Source of the DNA: JANWWM01 sp046292465
GTDB taxonomy: Bacteria > Bacteroidota > Chlorobiia > Chlorobiales > Thermochlorobacteraceae
Length of the DNA: 64,000 nt
Assembly: GCA_046292465.1 (NCBI GenBank)
Contig: JBKBRB010000005.1
Coordinates: 1-64,000 of the forward strand
Direction: 5' to 3'
The position numbers and the translations under genes are program-made. The notes beneath the pieces were generated by a model that worked only from the letters and a program-made list of their open reading frames with translations, was not told where the DNA came from and did no database searches. Shown piece by piece: positions 17,387 to 25,847 of the stretch; position 1 is the first letter of the stretch, and every line of letters starts with the position of its first letter.

Positions 17387-17857
17387 TCACGCCAAGGCCG
17401 CTTCAATCGCTTGCTTAATGCGCTCCGATTCAGGCGCGACACCGCTCTCGAACCGCGCCACGACGTTTCCGTTTCTATCCAGCACGAACTTCTCAAAATT
17501 CCATTTCACATCACCTTTTGTTTGGGCGTTCTCTTTAAGCCATTTGTAAAAGGGGTGCGCGTTTTCACCATTGACATCAATTTTTGCCATCATATCGAAC
17601 TTCACGCCGTAGTTCGAGGTGCAGAATTTCTCGATTTCTTCATTTGTGCCCGGCTCTTGCCCGCCGAATTGATTGCACGGAAATCCAATCACACTCAAAC
17701 CTTTATCGTGATAGGTTTCATGCAAGGCTTCCAGCCCTCTGTATTGCGGCGTGTATCCGCACTTTGAAGCGACATTGACCACAAGCAAGGCTCTGCCTTT
17801 ATAGTCGGAAAGGCGTTTGGTTTCACCTTTGATGGTTTCAAAAGTAAAGTCAGACAT
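17387..17857 (-). CDS. Glutathione peroxidase-family thiol peroxidase
   Basis: A 156-residue cysteine-type GPx. The peroxidatic Cys33 is in NVASKCGYTPQY, the catalytic Gln is in FPCNQFGGQEPGT, and the Trp is in KWNFEKFVLDRNG. Members with Cys instead of selenocysteine usually use thioredoxin to reduce lipid or hydrogen peroxides. The ATG at 17857 (MSDFTFETIKGE) fits the family; the longer reading from 17926 adds an unrelated 23-residue leader. It lies 75 bases downstream of the M16 protease gene on the same strand. Confidence 0.93.
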   Translation of the reverse strand: MSDFTFETIKGETKRLSDYKGRALLVVNVASKCGYTPQYRGLEALHETYHDKGLSVIGFPCNQFGGQEPGTNEEIEKFCTSNYGVKFDMMAKIDVNGENAHPFYKWLKENAQTKGDVKWNFEKFVLDRNGNVVARFESGVAPESERIKQAIEAALA

Positions 17858-17932
17858 GAAAGTTGATAAATTTAGGTTCAAAAGACTAAATGACGACTGC
17901 AAAACGCCACAAAGCACGCCAAACATTCCGCC

Positions 17933-19219
17933 TTACTTTTTTTTCTTTGGCACATAGACGAGCGTTGAGAACTGATGCTGATTGAAAAGCGATTCAGCAA
18001 CGGTGCGAATTTGTTTAGGCGAAACGGCGTTGATGGCGTCCAATACTTCCGTGTCGGAACGGAATCGCCCGAAGTAATACAAATCTCGCGCAAGGTGATT
18101 CATACGCGCCGACATATTTTCTTGGCTCATAATGATTCCACCTTTGAGTTGGGCTTTGTTCAATTCAAGTTCCTTTTCAGGCACGAGTTTATCGGCAATT
18201 TTTTCAATCTCTTCGCGAATCAATGCCAGCGATTTTTGCACCTTGTTGGAATCTGTGCCGACATAAACATTGAACAAATTGACTTCATCGCCCGAATTGA
18301 AGTTTGAAAACACGCTGTAAGCAAGTCCATGCTTTTCGCGCAACTTCAAGTTCAAGCGAGAACTCATGCCGCCGCCCAAAATCATGTTGAGCAAGAGCAC
18401 CGCATAAAAATCTCTGTCGTTTCTTTCAAACGGAAATCCTGTAACGATGTGCGCTTGTGAAATCGGCTTTGCAATTTCTTTTTCAAAGGCTTTATAGGCG
18501 CTCACCACGTATTGCTCGCGTGTGCGCGTCGAAGTTCGATGCGACTTCGGAACATACTTTTCGGCAAGTTTGACAAGTGCTGAATGTTTGAGGTTGCCTG
18601 CCGCTGCTAGAATCATTTTGTCGGGCGTGTAGTAAGTGTAAAGATGCTCAAGCAATTTTTTGCGCGTGAAGGAGCGCACGGTTTTTTCTGTGCCAGCAAT
18701 CGGCAGCGCAAATGGGTGATGGTCGTAGACGAATTTATCGAAGTCCTCAAAAATGACGTCGTCGGGCGTGTCGTCCGCACTTTTGATTTCTTCAATCACG
18801 ACCGCTTTTTCTTTTTCAAGTTCTTTTTGCGGGAAGGTTGGATTGAAGACCAAATCGGTCAGCACATCGACGGCGATGTCGCTGTATTCATCGAGCACAC
18901 GAGCATAAAAGCATGTATTTTCTTTTGAAGTGAAGGCGTTGAGATAGCCGCCGACGCGCTCCAAACTTTTTGAGATTTCGATGTAATCACGTTTTTTCGT
19001 GCCTTTGAAAACGAGATGCTCAATGAAATGTGAAATTCCTGAGGTCTCTTTGGTTTCATCGCGCGAGCCAGTTTCCGTCCATAATCCAATCGTGACAGAA
19101 CGAACAGTCGGCACATATTCTGTAATCACAGTCAGTCCGTTTGGCAAGACGGTTTTCTCAACATTGTTCGGCGGTGGCAATTTCTCAGTCGACGTTGTAA
19201 AGCGTCCTCGTGTGTGCAT
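17933..19219 (-). CDS. M16-family zinc metallopeptidase
   Basis: A 428-residue protease of the processing-peptidase/PqqL class. The inverted zinc motif HFIEH is at 64-68 with the distal glutamate in EKAVVIEEIK. The second half holds GGMSSRLNLKLREKHGLAYSV, the conserved substrate-cage motif. There is no signal peptide, so it is probably cytosolic, as in the common single-domain bacterial M16 proteins next to housekeeping genes. A promoter-like pair of boxes precedes it (19261-19288). Confidence 0.94.
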   Translation of the reverse strand: MHTRGRFTTSTEKLPPPNNVEKTVLPNGLTVITEYVPTVRSVTIGLWTETGSRDETKETSGISHFIEHLVFKGTKKRDYIEISKSLERVGGYLNAFTSKENTCFYARVLDEYSDIAVDVLTDLVFNPTFPQKELEKEKAVVIEEIKSADDTPDDVIFEDFDKFVYDHHPFALPIAGTEKTVRSFTRKKLLEHLYTYYTPDKMILAAAGNLKHSALVKLAEKYVPKSHRTSTRTREQYVVSAYKAFEKEIAKPISQAHIVTGFPFERNDRDFYAVLLLNMILGGGMSSRLNLKLREKHGLAYSVFSNFNSGDEVNLFNVYVGTDSNKVQKSLALIREEIEKIADKLVPEKELELNKAQLKGGIIMSQENMSARMNHLARDLYYFGRFRSDTEVLDAINAVSPKQIRTVAESLFNQHQFSTLVYVPKKKK

Positions 19220-19260
19220 GTCGGAGAGAAGTGTTTTGAAAAGTTACATTTGAAAGCGTG

Positions 19261-19288
19261 CGAATATACAACGAAAAATCGGGCGCAA
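19261..19288 (-). promoter_or_regulatory. Bacteroidota-type promoter of the M16 protease gene
   Basis: On the minus strand TTG (19288-19286) is followed after 17 bases by TATATTCG (19268-19261), a one-mismatch version of TAnnTTTG. The start codon is about 42 bases downstream of the -7 box. Confidence 0.5.
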
Positions 19289-19357
19289 TTGTTTTTCGTG
19301 CACTGACTTTACTAGCAAACACTGTTTTACTGACCGGCATTTCATCACATTTGCATT

Positions 19358-19918
19358 ATGAACAAAACTTACTTCGAGCTCTTCGGATTAGACGAAAAAC
19401 TTAATCTCGATACCAAATTGCTCCAAAAGCAATTCTACGCGCTCGCGCGCGAACTTCACCCCGACTTTCACCAAAGCGGCACCAAAGCCGAACAAGCCCA
19501 AAGCCTTGACGCCTCGTCGTTTCTCAATCAAGCTTTTCTCACGCTCAAAGACAAAGAAAAACGACTGCTCTATGTGCTTGGACTTTATTTGGGCGATATT
19601 ACCGAAGCGGAAAAAAAACAAACCCCGCCCGAACTCTTAATGGAACTGATGGAACTGCGCGAACAGCTCGAGGAACACAAACACGCGCCGACAGAATCGC
19701 TCCGCACCTCGCTTCTTGCTTCGCTTTCCGACTTGCAAGCGCGCCAAAAAACTTGCGATGACGATATTGACGCCCTCTGTGAAAAGTTCGACGCAACAAC
19801 CAACATCGAAGAACGCAAATCCATTCTCTCTCAAATCCGCTCTATCATGCTCAAAAAAAATTTCCTGCGCTCGCTTGCTCACACGATTGATGCCGAATTA
19901 AACCCGTCGGAAGTCTGA
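19358..19918 (+). CDS. hscB: Fe-S cluster assembly co-chaperone HscB
   Basis: A 186-residue J-type co-chaperone that hands the scaffold IscU to HscA. The N-terminal J domain is YFELFGL with the HPD motif in ELHPDFHQ and SSFLNQAFLTLKDKEKRLLYVLGL. The C-terminal part is the all-helical IscU-binding domain, with the typical PPELLMELMELREQLEE helix. Size matches E. coli HscB. No isc gene is adjacent. It heads a plus-strand run with a biotin carrier protein and an epimerase. Confidence 0.9.
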   Translation: MNKTYFELFGLDEKLNLDTKLLQKQFYALARELHPDFHQSGTKAEQAQSLDASSFLNQAFLTLKDKEKRLLYVLGLYLGDITEAEKKQTPPELLMELMELREQLEEHKHAPTESLRTSLLASLSDLQARQKTCDDDIDALCEKFDATTNIEERKSILSQIRSIMLKKNFLRSLAHTIDAELNPSEV

Positions 19919-20004
19919 CCCAAACTTGTTTGGAAAAAAGTGTAACTTACGAGAAAGTCGTTTCACGCTATTGCAAACATTCCGAACATTTTCACTCAAC
20001 CGCT

Positions 20005-20499
20005 ATGAAATATCAAGCCTCAATCCATCAATCCATTTTTGAAGTTGAACCCCTTGGCACAGATGCCGTGAGCATTAACGGTGCAAAAAAAGAATCGCGC
20101 TTGATTCAACTTTCCGAACGGTTTTATCACTTCATTTATGAAGGCAAAGTCTTTCGCGTTGAGTCAATCAAAACTGACGACGGATTCAATTTCAAAATCA
20201 ACGGCGAACTTGTTTCGGTTGAGGTCAAAGACGAATTGCAACTGATGCTCGATAAAATGGGCGGAAGTGCGAAAAAGAAAGCGGCGTCGGGCGACATCAA
20301 AGCACCAATGCCGGGCTTGGTCGTTAAACTTTCGGTCTCCGTTGGCGAGAGCGTCAAGAAAGGACAAGGCTTGCTCATTTTGGAAGCGATGAAAATGCAA
20401 AATGAAATTAAATCTCCTACTGACGGCGTTGTCAAAGAAATCATCGTCTCCGAAAAACAAGCGGTTGAAAAGAATCAACTCTTGATGAAACTTGAGTAA
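20005..20499 (+). CDS. Biotin carboxyl carrier (biotinyl domain) protein
   Basis: A 164-residue protein whose C-terminal biotinyl domain (about 90-164) has the target lysine in LILEAMKMQNEI and a GDIKAPMPGLVVKL start. The N-terminal half resembles the small subunits of biotin-dependent acyl-CoA carboxylases or decarboxylases (SIFEVEPLG, then VFRVESIKTDDGFNFKINGE), not the Pro/Ala-rich AccB. It probably serves a propionyl/methylmalonyl- or acetyl-CoA type carboxylase whose carboxyltransferase is elsewhere. The ATG at 20005 is preferred over a TTG at 19930. Its stop overlaps or abuts the next gene. Confidence 0.87.
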   Translation: MKYQASIHQSIFEVEPLGTDAVSINGAKKESRLIQLSERFYHFIYEGKVFRVESIKTDDGFNFKINGELVSVEVKDELQLMLDKMGGSAKKKAASGDIKAPMPGLVVKLSVSVGESVKKGQGLLILEAMKMQNEIKSPTDGVVKEIIVSEKQAVEKNQLLMKLE

Positions 20500-20503
20500 G
20501 CGT

Positions 20504-21508
20504 GTGTCCAAAGAAACAATTCTTATTACAGGTGCGACTGGCTACATCGGCTCGGCACTTGCACATCACCTTCATCGAGAATACGACACTTCTATTCGCT
20601 TAAAAGCACTGGCACGTTCTTCTTCCGCGCGCCGTCATTTAGAGTCTCTTCCTGTTGAGTGGGTTTATGGCGAATTGCTCAATCCTGCTTCACTCTGGGA
20701 CGCCACTGAAGGCGTCGATGTTGTTTTTCATTGTGCGGCGTTAGTTTCGTTTCATCAAAAAGATTATCGGCGACTGTATCGCGCCAATGTGGTTGGCACG
20801 CGCCATCTTGTCAATGCGTGCTTGAAAAATCGCGTCAAGCGGCTTGTGCATGTGAGTTCAACCGCGGCGATTGGCTCGAGCGGATTGAACGCTTCTGAAT
20901 GGAGCACAGAACAAACGCCATTTCAAGCATGGCAACAGCAAATCGGCTATATGCTTTCCAAGCACCTTTCCGAATTTGAAGTCTTGCGTGGCGTTGCTGA
21001 AGGGTTGGATTCCGTGATTGTGAATCCTTCGGTTGTGCTGGGCGATTTACCGCACCGACTTCATTCGGCTTCTAATTTTATTGCGGATTTATTTCGCGGG
21101 AAAATTCCCTTTGTGCCAAAAGGCGCAACAGGCTTTGTCGATATTGCTGATGTCGTTGTCGGCATTGAACGCGCGTGGAAGCATGGCAAAACAGGCGAAC
21201 GCTATATTCTCAACTCGGAAAATCTTTCTTATCGCGCCCTCACAGAGCGCATTTCCCGTTTTCGCGGGGCGCGTTCTCGAAGCGTCGTCGAACTTCCGTC
21301 TGCACTCGGTTTTGTTATCGGCGGCATATGCGATTTGCTTGCGTTTGTTTCTAGCTTTCGCTCAGCAATTGCCTTCGATACTATGCGCCTCTCTGAAAAA
21401 ATGCTTTGCTATGCCAATTGCAAATCCGTCGAGCAACTCGAACTCCGCTATCGCCCCATTGACCAAACCATTGAAGGCATTCTACATCGACGCAATCTCT
21501 TGCGTTAG
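20504..21508 (+). CDS. NAD(P)-dependent epimerase/dehydratase (extended SDR)
   Basis: A 334-residue Rossmann enzyme. The cofactor motif TGATGYIGS is at the N-terminus, HVSSTAAIG is the mid strand, and the catalytic Tyr-x3-Lys is YMLSK. NPSVVLGD follows. The fold is that of dihydroflavonol-reductase-like or sugar-epimerase SDRs, so the substrate is unknown. The GTG at 20504 is chosen; a TTG at 20492 would give an 8-base overlap with the biotin carrier gene and four extra residues. Close spacing implies co-transcription. Confidence 0.85.
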   Translation: MSKETILITGATGYIGSALAHHLHREYDTSIRLKALARSSSARRHLESLPVEWVYGELLNPASLWDATEGVDVVFHCAALVSFHQKDYRRLYRANVVGTRHLVNACLKNRVKRLVHVSSTAAIGSSGLNASEWSTEQTPFQAWQQQIGYMLSKHLSEFEVLRGVAEGLDSVIVNPSVVLGDLPHRLHSASNFIADLFRGKIPFVPKGATGFVDIADVVVGIERAWKHGKTGERYILNSENLSYRALTERISRFRGARSRSVVELPSALGFVIGGICDLLAFVSSFRSAIAFDTMRLSEKMLCYANCKSVEQLELRYRPIDQTIEGILHRRNLLR

Positions 21509-21559
21509 ATTTTATCGTTAAGTTTTCGTTAAGCTCTCATATCCACAAAACGGGTGTGC

Positions 21560-21567
21560 TATATTTG
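21560..21567 (+). promoter_or_regulatory. Possible -7 box upstream of pstS
   Basis: TATATTTG matches the TAnnTTTG element of Bacteroidota promoters and lies 20 bases before the pstS start. No clear TTTG is seen at the expected -33 distance, so it is only a candidate. No PHO-box-like direct repeat was seen. Confidence 0.4.
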
Positions 21568-21587
21568 GGGCTTAACCTCTTTTCAAA

Positions 21588-22460
21588 ATGCAACGCTTTT
21601 ATTACGCTTTTTATCTCTTCTTGGTGCTTGTGCTTGGCGCGTGTGCTCCCGACGAAGAGCGTCCGATAACGGTTCGTGGCTCGGATACGATGGTCGCCAT
21701 TGGACAGAAGTGGGCAGAAGTGTATATGCAAAAGTTTCCTGAAGCTACGATTCAAGTCAATGGCGGCGGAAGCGGCACGGGCATTTCCGCACTTATCAAC
21801 CGCATTGCTGACATTTGCCAATCTTCACGACCAATGAAGAAGCGCGAGCGCGAAATTATCAAAGCCAAATACGGTCGCGATGTCATTGAAATTCCCGTCG
21901 CCAAAGACGGCATCGTCATTTATGTTCATGAAACCAATCCTCTTTCGGAAATTTCAATCTCGCAGATGAAAGCCATTTACACCGGCAAAATCAAAAATTG
22001 GAAGGAACTTGGCTGGGAAGATCAACCGATTGTGATTTACGGACGCGAGAATAGTTCAGGCACATACGAATTTTTCAAGAAGCGCGTTTTAGATGGCGAC
22101 GATTTTGACTCGCGCGTGCAAACGCTCCCTGGAACAGGCGCGATTGTCAACGCCGTCGCACAAGATAAATACGCCATCGGCTATGGTGGCATTGCTTATT
22201 CGCGCGGCATCAAACTTTTGGCAGCAAAAGAAACCGACACCTCAACCGCTGTTGTCGCCTCTGAACTCACGATTGCGGACAACTCGTATCCTGTTTCTCG
22301 CGACCTCTACTTCTACCTTGTCAAAGAGCCGCAAGGCAGAACAAAAGCATTTATCGACTGGGTTTTGAGCGACGAAGGACAATCCCTTGCGATTGAAGAA
22401 GGCTACTTTCCGATTCGTCCAATTAAAGTTCGTATCCCTGAAACGGCTTCAACAAAATAG
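21588..22460 (+). CDS. pstS: Phosphate ABC transporter substrate-binding lipoprotein PstS
   Basis: A 290-residue PBP-like lipoprotein (lipobox LGAC, Cys19). The phosphate-binding fold is typical: ITVRGSDTMVAIGQKWAEVY, NGGGSGTGISALINRIADICQSSRPM, IPVAKDGIVIYVHETNP, then YGRENSSGTYEFFKKRVL and a GTGAIVNAVAQDKYAIGYGG stretch. It would capture phosphate outside the inner membrane. The permease gene pstC starts 10 bases later. The ATPase pstB and phoU lie 37 kb away. Confidence 0.93.
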   Translation: MQRFYYAFYLFLVLVLGACAPDEERPITVRGSDTMVAIGQKWAEVYMQKFPEATIQVNGGGSGTGISALINRIADICQSSRPMKKREREIIKAKYGRDVIEIPVAKDGIVIYVHETNPLSEISISQMKAIYTGKIKNWKELGWEDQPIVIYGRENSSGTYEFFKKRVLDGDDFDSRVQTLPGTGAIVNAVAQDKYAIGYGGIAYSRGIKLLAAKETDTSTAVVASELTIADNSYPVSRDLYFYLVKEPQGRTKAFIDWVLSDEGQSLAIEEGYFPIRPIKVRIPETASTK

Positions 22461-22469
22461 ATTGCGCCA

Positions 22470-23429
22470 ATGACAACATCAACGACGAAGACCTTGACCG
22501 CGGCAACTTCCACGACACAGAAAGTCAACCAAACCGCAAAGCGATTAGACCGCATTGCCAAGAATGTGATTTTTGGCGTCTCACTTATTTCCATTTCCAT
22601 CATCTTGCTCATTCTCATTTTCACGTTCAAGGAAGCGAAAGATGTTTTTTTCGATGCGCATGTTCGCCAAGAAGTTCTGCCAACGCTGATTAGCACGAAT
22701 TGGCAACCGGTTTCCGATTCGCCCAAATACGGCATCATTCCGCTTCTGATTGGCACCATTAAAACCACGCTGATTGCGATGGTGATTGCCGTTCCGATTG
22801 GCGTATTATCCGCGCTCTATTCGGTGATGTTTGCGCCGAAGTGGACGAAAGAAATCTTGAAGCCTGCGGTTGAGTTAGTGGCGGGGCTTCCGTCGGTCGT
22901 GATTGGATTTTTCGCGTTAGTGGTGCTTTCAGGGTGGCTTCAATCTTTGACGGGCTCGCCGTTTCGGCTAAATGCGTTGGTGGGCGGCGTTGCTATATCG
23001 CTTACAGCAATTCCGATTATTTTCACGATAGCCGAAGAAGCACTTTCTGCCGTGCCGCAATCGATGAAAGAAGCCAGCTACGCGCTTGGCGCAACGGAAT
23101 GGGAAACGGCGTTTTATGTGGTGCTTCCTGCTGCCTATCCGGGCATTTTTGCAGGGGTGTTGCTGGGGCTGGGTCGCGCTTTCGGCGAAACGCTGATTGT
23201 TTTGATGGCAACGGGCAACGCTGCAATTAGCTCATGGAGTTTGTTTGATTCAACGCGTACGCTCACCGCAACTATCGGCGCGGAAATGGCAGAAGTCGTT
23301 TTCGGAGACCCGCACTACAATGTGCTTTTCCTCATCGGCACATTTCTCTTTCTCTTCTCAATGGCGCTAAACTTGACTGCGGAGTTTTATGTGAAGGCGA
23401 AACTGCTCAAAAAATTTCGTGGCGAATAG
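22470..23429 (+). CDS. pstC: Phosphate ABC transporter permease PstC
   Basis: A 319-residue inner-membrane permease with about six helices and an EAA loop (MKEASYALGATEWETAFYVVLPAAYPGIFAGVLLGLGRAFGET). The fragment GIIPLLIGTIKTTLIAMVIAVPIGVLSALY is typical of PstC. The cytosolic N-terminus is Thr-rich (about the first 20 residues). PstC normally pairs with PstA, but the next gene downstream is on the opposite strand and is not pstA. Confidence 0.93.
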   Translation: MTTSTTKTLTAATSTTQKVNQTAKRLDRIAKNVIFGVSLISISIILLILIFTFKEAKDVFFDAHVRQEVLPTLISTNWQPVSDSPKYGIIPLLIGTIKTTLIAMVIAVPIGVLSALYSVMFAPKWTKEILKPAVELVAGLPSVVIGFFALVVLSGWLQSLTGSPFRLNALVGGVAISLTAIPIIFTIAEEALSAVPQSMKEASYALGATEWETAFYVVLPAAYPGIFAGVLLGLGRAFGETLIVLMATGNAAISSWSLFDSTRTLTATIGAEMAEVVFGDPHYNVLFLIGTFLFLFSMALNLTAEFYVKAKLLKKFRGE

Positions 23430-23477
23430 CACTCGCGCAATTTGCGTTCAGACGAATTGCATTCAAGCAGCAGCCTC

Positions 23478-24071
23478 TCAAAAGTTGCCACGACCAAACC
23501 ACCAAACGAGTTCCAAAAACGTGGCGGAAAATCCTAATGTGCCGCCTGCGATGGTTTGCATCGGTGTATGGGCTTTCAAGTGAACACGCGCCCACGCCAG
23601 CGGCGGCATCAAGAGCAACAACCACAGCGATTGCAATCCGAAAACATACGTCATTGCAGCAATTGGTCCACCCAATGACGTAACATGCACGCTGATTTTC
23701 CATACCAGCGTGATAAAAAAAATGAACACTGTGTTTATGGCGTAACACAGCATAAATCCCACGATAATCGGCGGTGCCTTTAAGAGATAGAGAAACAGCG
23801 CACCAATAAAGTAGCCAACCACGCCAATTAAAAATGGGAGAATGCGATTTTCGCGTCTTGAAATATCGTAATCACTTACCTTGCCCATCTTTTTGAGAAT
23901 AATAACGACAAGTGCAGGCACAATTGAGCAGAAAAGCACAACAACCAGCAAGTGCAGGTAGATATCCGGCACTGGTTCGCTGAATCCAAACTGCATTAAA
24001 ATCCAAAATGTTACAATCGGGAGAACAATTGGGTGAATGATGTTAGAGATAAGATGTGCGAGTGTCGTCAT
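23478..24071 (-). CDS. PAP2-superfamily (phosphatidic acid phosphatase-like) membrane protein
   Basis: A 197-residue membrane protein with about six helices. The PAP2 signature is present in relaxed form: WKISVHVTSLGG (first His), then WARVHLKAHTPMQTIAGGTLG (Arg and second His). The classical KxxxxxxRP motif is weak (SRRENRILPF). Such proteins dephosphorylate lipid phosphates or undecaprenyl diphosphate. The ATG at 24071 begins at MTTLAHLISNIIHP; a start at 24113 would nearly touch the next gene. It is convergent with pstC. Confidence 0.78.
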   Translation of the reverse strand: MTTLAHLISNIIHPIVLPIVTFWILMQFGFSEPVPDIYLHLLVVVLFCSIVPALVVIILKKMGKVSDYDISRRENRILPFLIGVVGYFIGALFLYLLKAPPIIVGFMLCYAINTVFIFFITLVWKISVHVTSLGGPIAAMTYVFGLQSLWLLLLMPPLAWARVHLKAHTPMQTIAGGTLGFSATFLELVWWFGRGNF

Positions 24072-24127
24072 TGAATAGTTCCGATAATGAACGCCGATGA
24101 TGAGCAATCTCAAAGGCGTGCAGCAGT

Positions 24128-24850
24128 TCAGCCGTCAAAAAAAGTTTGCGTGCGATGTTGCGTTTGCCATTCTGATTCCGCCGAGCGTTTCTTTCCAACG
24201 ATAAGGTTAATGACGAACTGCCCTTCTTCTTCACGAAGCCCTGTAATGCCGACAATGTTCATAATGCCATGCCGAATCAGCGCAGACGCAATCGTTTTTT
24301 GTTCTAAAATTTTTTCGATGTTGATGCTAAGCCCGATTGGGCGCACCACCTTGCCGCACAAGTAGAACCCTTGCTCCAAACTCATGCACGGCACGCTTTG
24401 CGCCAGCGAAGCCAGCAGTCGCCGCTCGCCAAAACGGCTATTAAAATACGCTTGAACAAATTGATAATAAAATAACTGCCACAAAGATTCCGATGCAATG
24501 CGCAACTTTCCCGCCCGCTCCACAACAGCGACTGATTGATTTTTTACAACCGTCAGTTCCGCAATGTGAAGTGGCAAGCGGCACGAGAGCCAATCGCCAA
24601 AGATGCCCTTGAATGAAAAATGCAGTTCGGACAAGTTCGGGAGAAATCTGACCGAAAGGTTTCGCACAGGCGCATCAGGACGCTCAGCCGAACGAAGCGC
24701 AAGATTAACGGCTTTTTCCGTCAAGACAAGTTCCGTCTCAAAGTAGGGCGATTGATGCTCCCTCCGATGCTCTTGAACCGTGCGCGCAATTTGTGCAATC
24801 CCGGATACAATTCCGGCGACATTGCGAAAAAATCCTCCTAATCCCATCAT
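24128..24850 (-). CDS. Unknown protein, lipid-binding-like beta domain possible
   Basis: A 240-residue protein I do not recognise. It starts MMGLGGFFRNVAGIVSGIAQIARTVQEHR, an amphipathic glycine-containing helix without a signal peptide. A mixed domain with paired strands follows (VLTEKAVNLALRS, LHFSFKGIFGDWLSCRLPLHIAELTVVKNQ), and it ends VGITGLREEEGQFVINLIVGKK. A good Shine-Dalgarno (GAAAGGAG) precedes the ATG pair at 24850/24847, unlike most genes here. It lies 57 bases upstream of the PAP2 gene on the same strand, so a role in membrane lipids is possible but not shown. Confidence 0.6.
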   Translation of the reverse strand: MMGLGGFFRNVAGIVSGIAQIARTVQEHRREHQSPYFETELVLTEKAVNLALRSAERPDAPVRNLSVRFLPNLSELHFSFKGIFGDWLSCRLPLHIAELTVVKNQSVAVVERAGKLRIASESLWQLFYYQFVQAYFNSRFGERRLLASLAQSVPCMSLEQGFYLCGKVVRPIGLSINIEKILEQKTIASALIRHGIMNIVGITGLREEEGQFVINLIVGKKRSAESEWQTQHRTQTFFDG

Positions 24851-25169
24851 CAATACTCCTTTCTCGCATGGCTTTTCACGCCTTGTAGGCTTTGTTCAAG
24901 TCGGTCTTACTCAAACATAAGCGTCCCGCTTTACAATCTAAACGACAACCAACCACGTCAATAGTCGTTTCAGCCGAATCGTGCTTGCAACCTCATTTCC
25001 TGCGCTTTGTGCTCAATCATTCTAATCCTTGCCCTGACAATTTTTATGCTAATCTGCTCATACTTGAATTTTTTTTTCACTGTTTGCAACTTCTCAAAGG
25101 CAAATCGCGTTTCTGAGTCTGATTAGTAGTATCAATTCTTGTTATCAACAACTAAATTCTATCTCAAAA
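24851..25169. other. Gene-free stretch between divergent transcripts
   Basis: These 319 bases separate the minus-strand unknown gene from plus-strand ahpC. A 74-codon open frame exists on the plus strand (24892-25116) but has no recognisable protein features. I see no clear promoter, PerR or OxyR box. The region must hold the promoter of the peroxide-defence genes. Confidence 0.5.
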
Positions 25170-25736
25170 ATGCTAACCATTGGAGACAAATTTCCGGAAC
25201 TTGAACTCGATGCGGTTGTTTCAACCGAGAAGAACAAAGAGTTCGCTAAAATTTCAACCGCTGAACATCGCAAGCAAGGCAAATGGGCGGTTTTCTTCTT
25301 TTGGCCCAAAGATTTCACCTTCGTTTGCCCAACCGAAATCAAGGGCTTCAACGACAAATTTGCGGATTTCCGTGATAACGACGCTCTGCTTTATGGCGCA
25401 AGCACCGACACTGCCTTCGTCCACCTTGCTTGGCGCAAAGACAATGAAAATCTCAAAGATTTGAAATTCCCAATGCTCGCTGACCATGGCAAGCACCTGA
25501 CACGCGCACTCGGCATTTTAACGGGTGAAGAAGAAGTTGCACTTCGTGCCACCTTCATCGTCGACCCGCAAGGCACAATCCAATGGGTGTGCGTTAATAA
25601 CCTCGATGTCGGTCGTAACATTGACGAAACGGTGCGCGTGCTTGAAGCCCTTCAAACTGGCGAACTTTGCCCGTGCAACTGGAAAGAAGGCGACGCCACG
25701 CTTAAAGTTGCAGGCGGTTCGCTCGTCGAAGCCTAA
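25170..25736 (+). CDS. ahpC: Alkyl hydroperoxide reductase AhpC (peroxiredoxin)
   Basis: A 188-residue 2-Cys peroxiredoxin that reduces peroxides. The peroxidatic Cys53 is in PKDFTFVCPTEIKGF, the conserved Arg is in ALRATFIVDPQG, and the resolving cysteine region is GELCPCNWKEG near the C-terminus. The sequence is of the AhpC type found with AhpD rather than AhpF. The partner ahpD starts 111 bases later, after a small hairpin. Confidence 0.94.
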   Translation: MLTIGDKFPELELDAVVSTEKNKEFAKISTAEHRKQGKWAVFFFWPKDFTFVCPTEIKGFNDKFADFRDNDALLYGASTDTAFVHLAWRKDNENLKDLKFPMLADHGKHLTRALGILTGEEEVALRATFIVDPQGTIQWVCVNNLDVGRNIDETVRVLEALQTGELCPCNWKEGDATLKVAGGSLVEA

Positions 25737-25760
25737 GCGCAATTTTCATGTTAAGACTCC

Positions 25761-25790
25761 AAAAGGCGGGCAACAATCCGCCTTTTGTGT
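25761..25790 (+). terminator. Hairpin between ahpC and ahpD
   Basis: AAAAGGCGG (25761-25769) and CCGCCTTTT (25778-25786) form a 9-bp stem with an 8-base loop, followed by GTGT. It resembles an intrinsic terminator and could let some polymerases continue into ahpD, giving more AhpC than AhpD. Confidence 0.65.
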
Positions 25791-25847
25791 TCAGTCAAAT
25801 CTGTTCCGTTAAACACCAACGATTACTTAACGACCGATATTTAACTC

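Noticed and set aside
24892..25116. 74-codon plus-strand frame in the gap before ahpC
   Set aside because: No ribosome site, no recognisable composition or motif.
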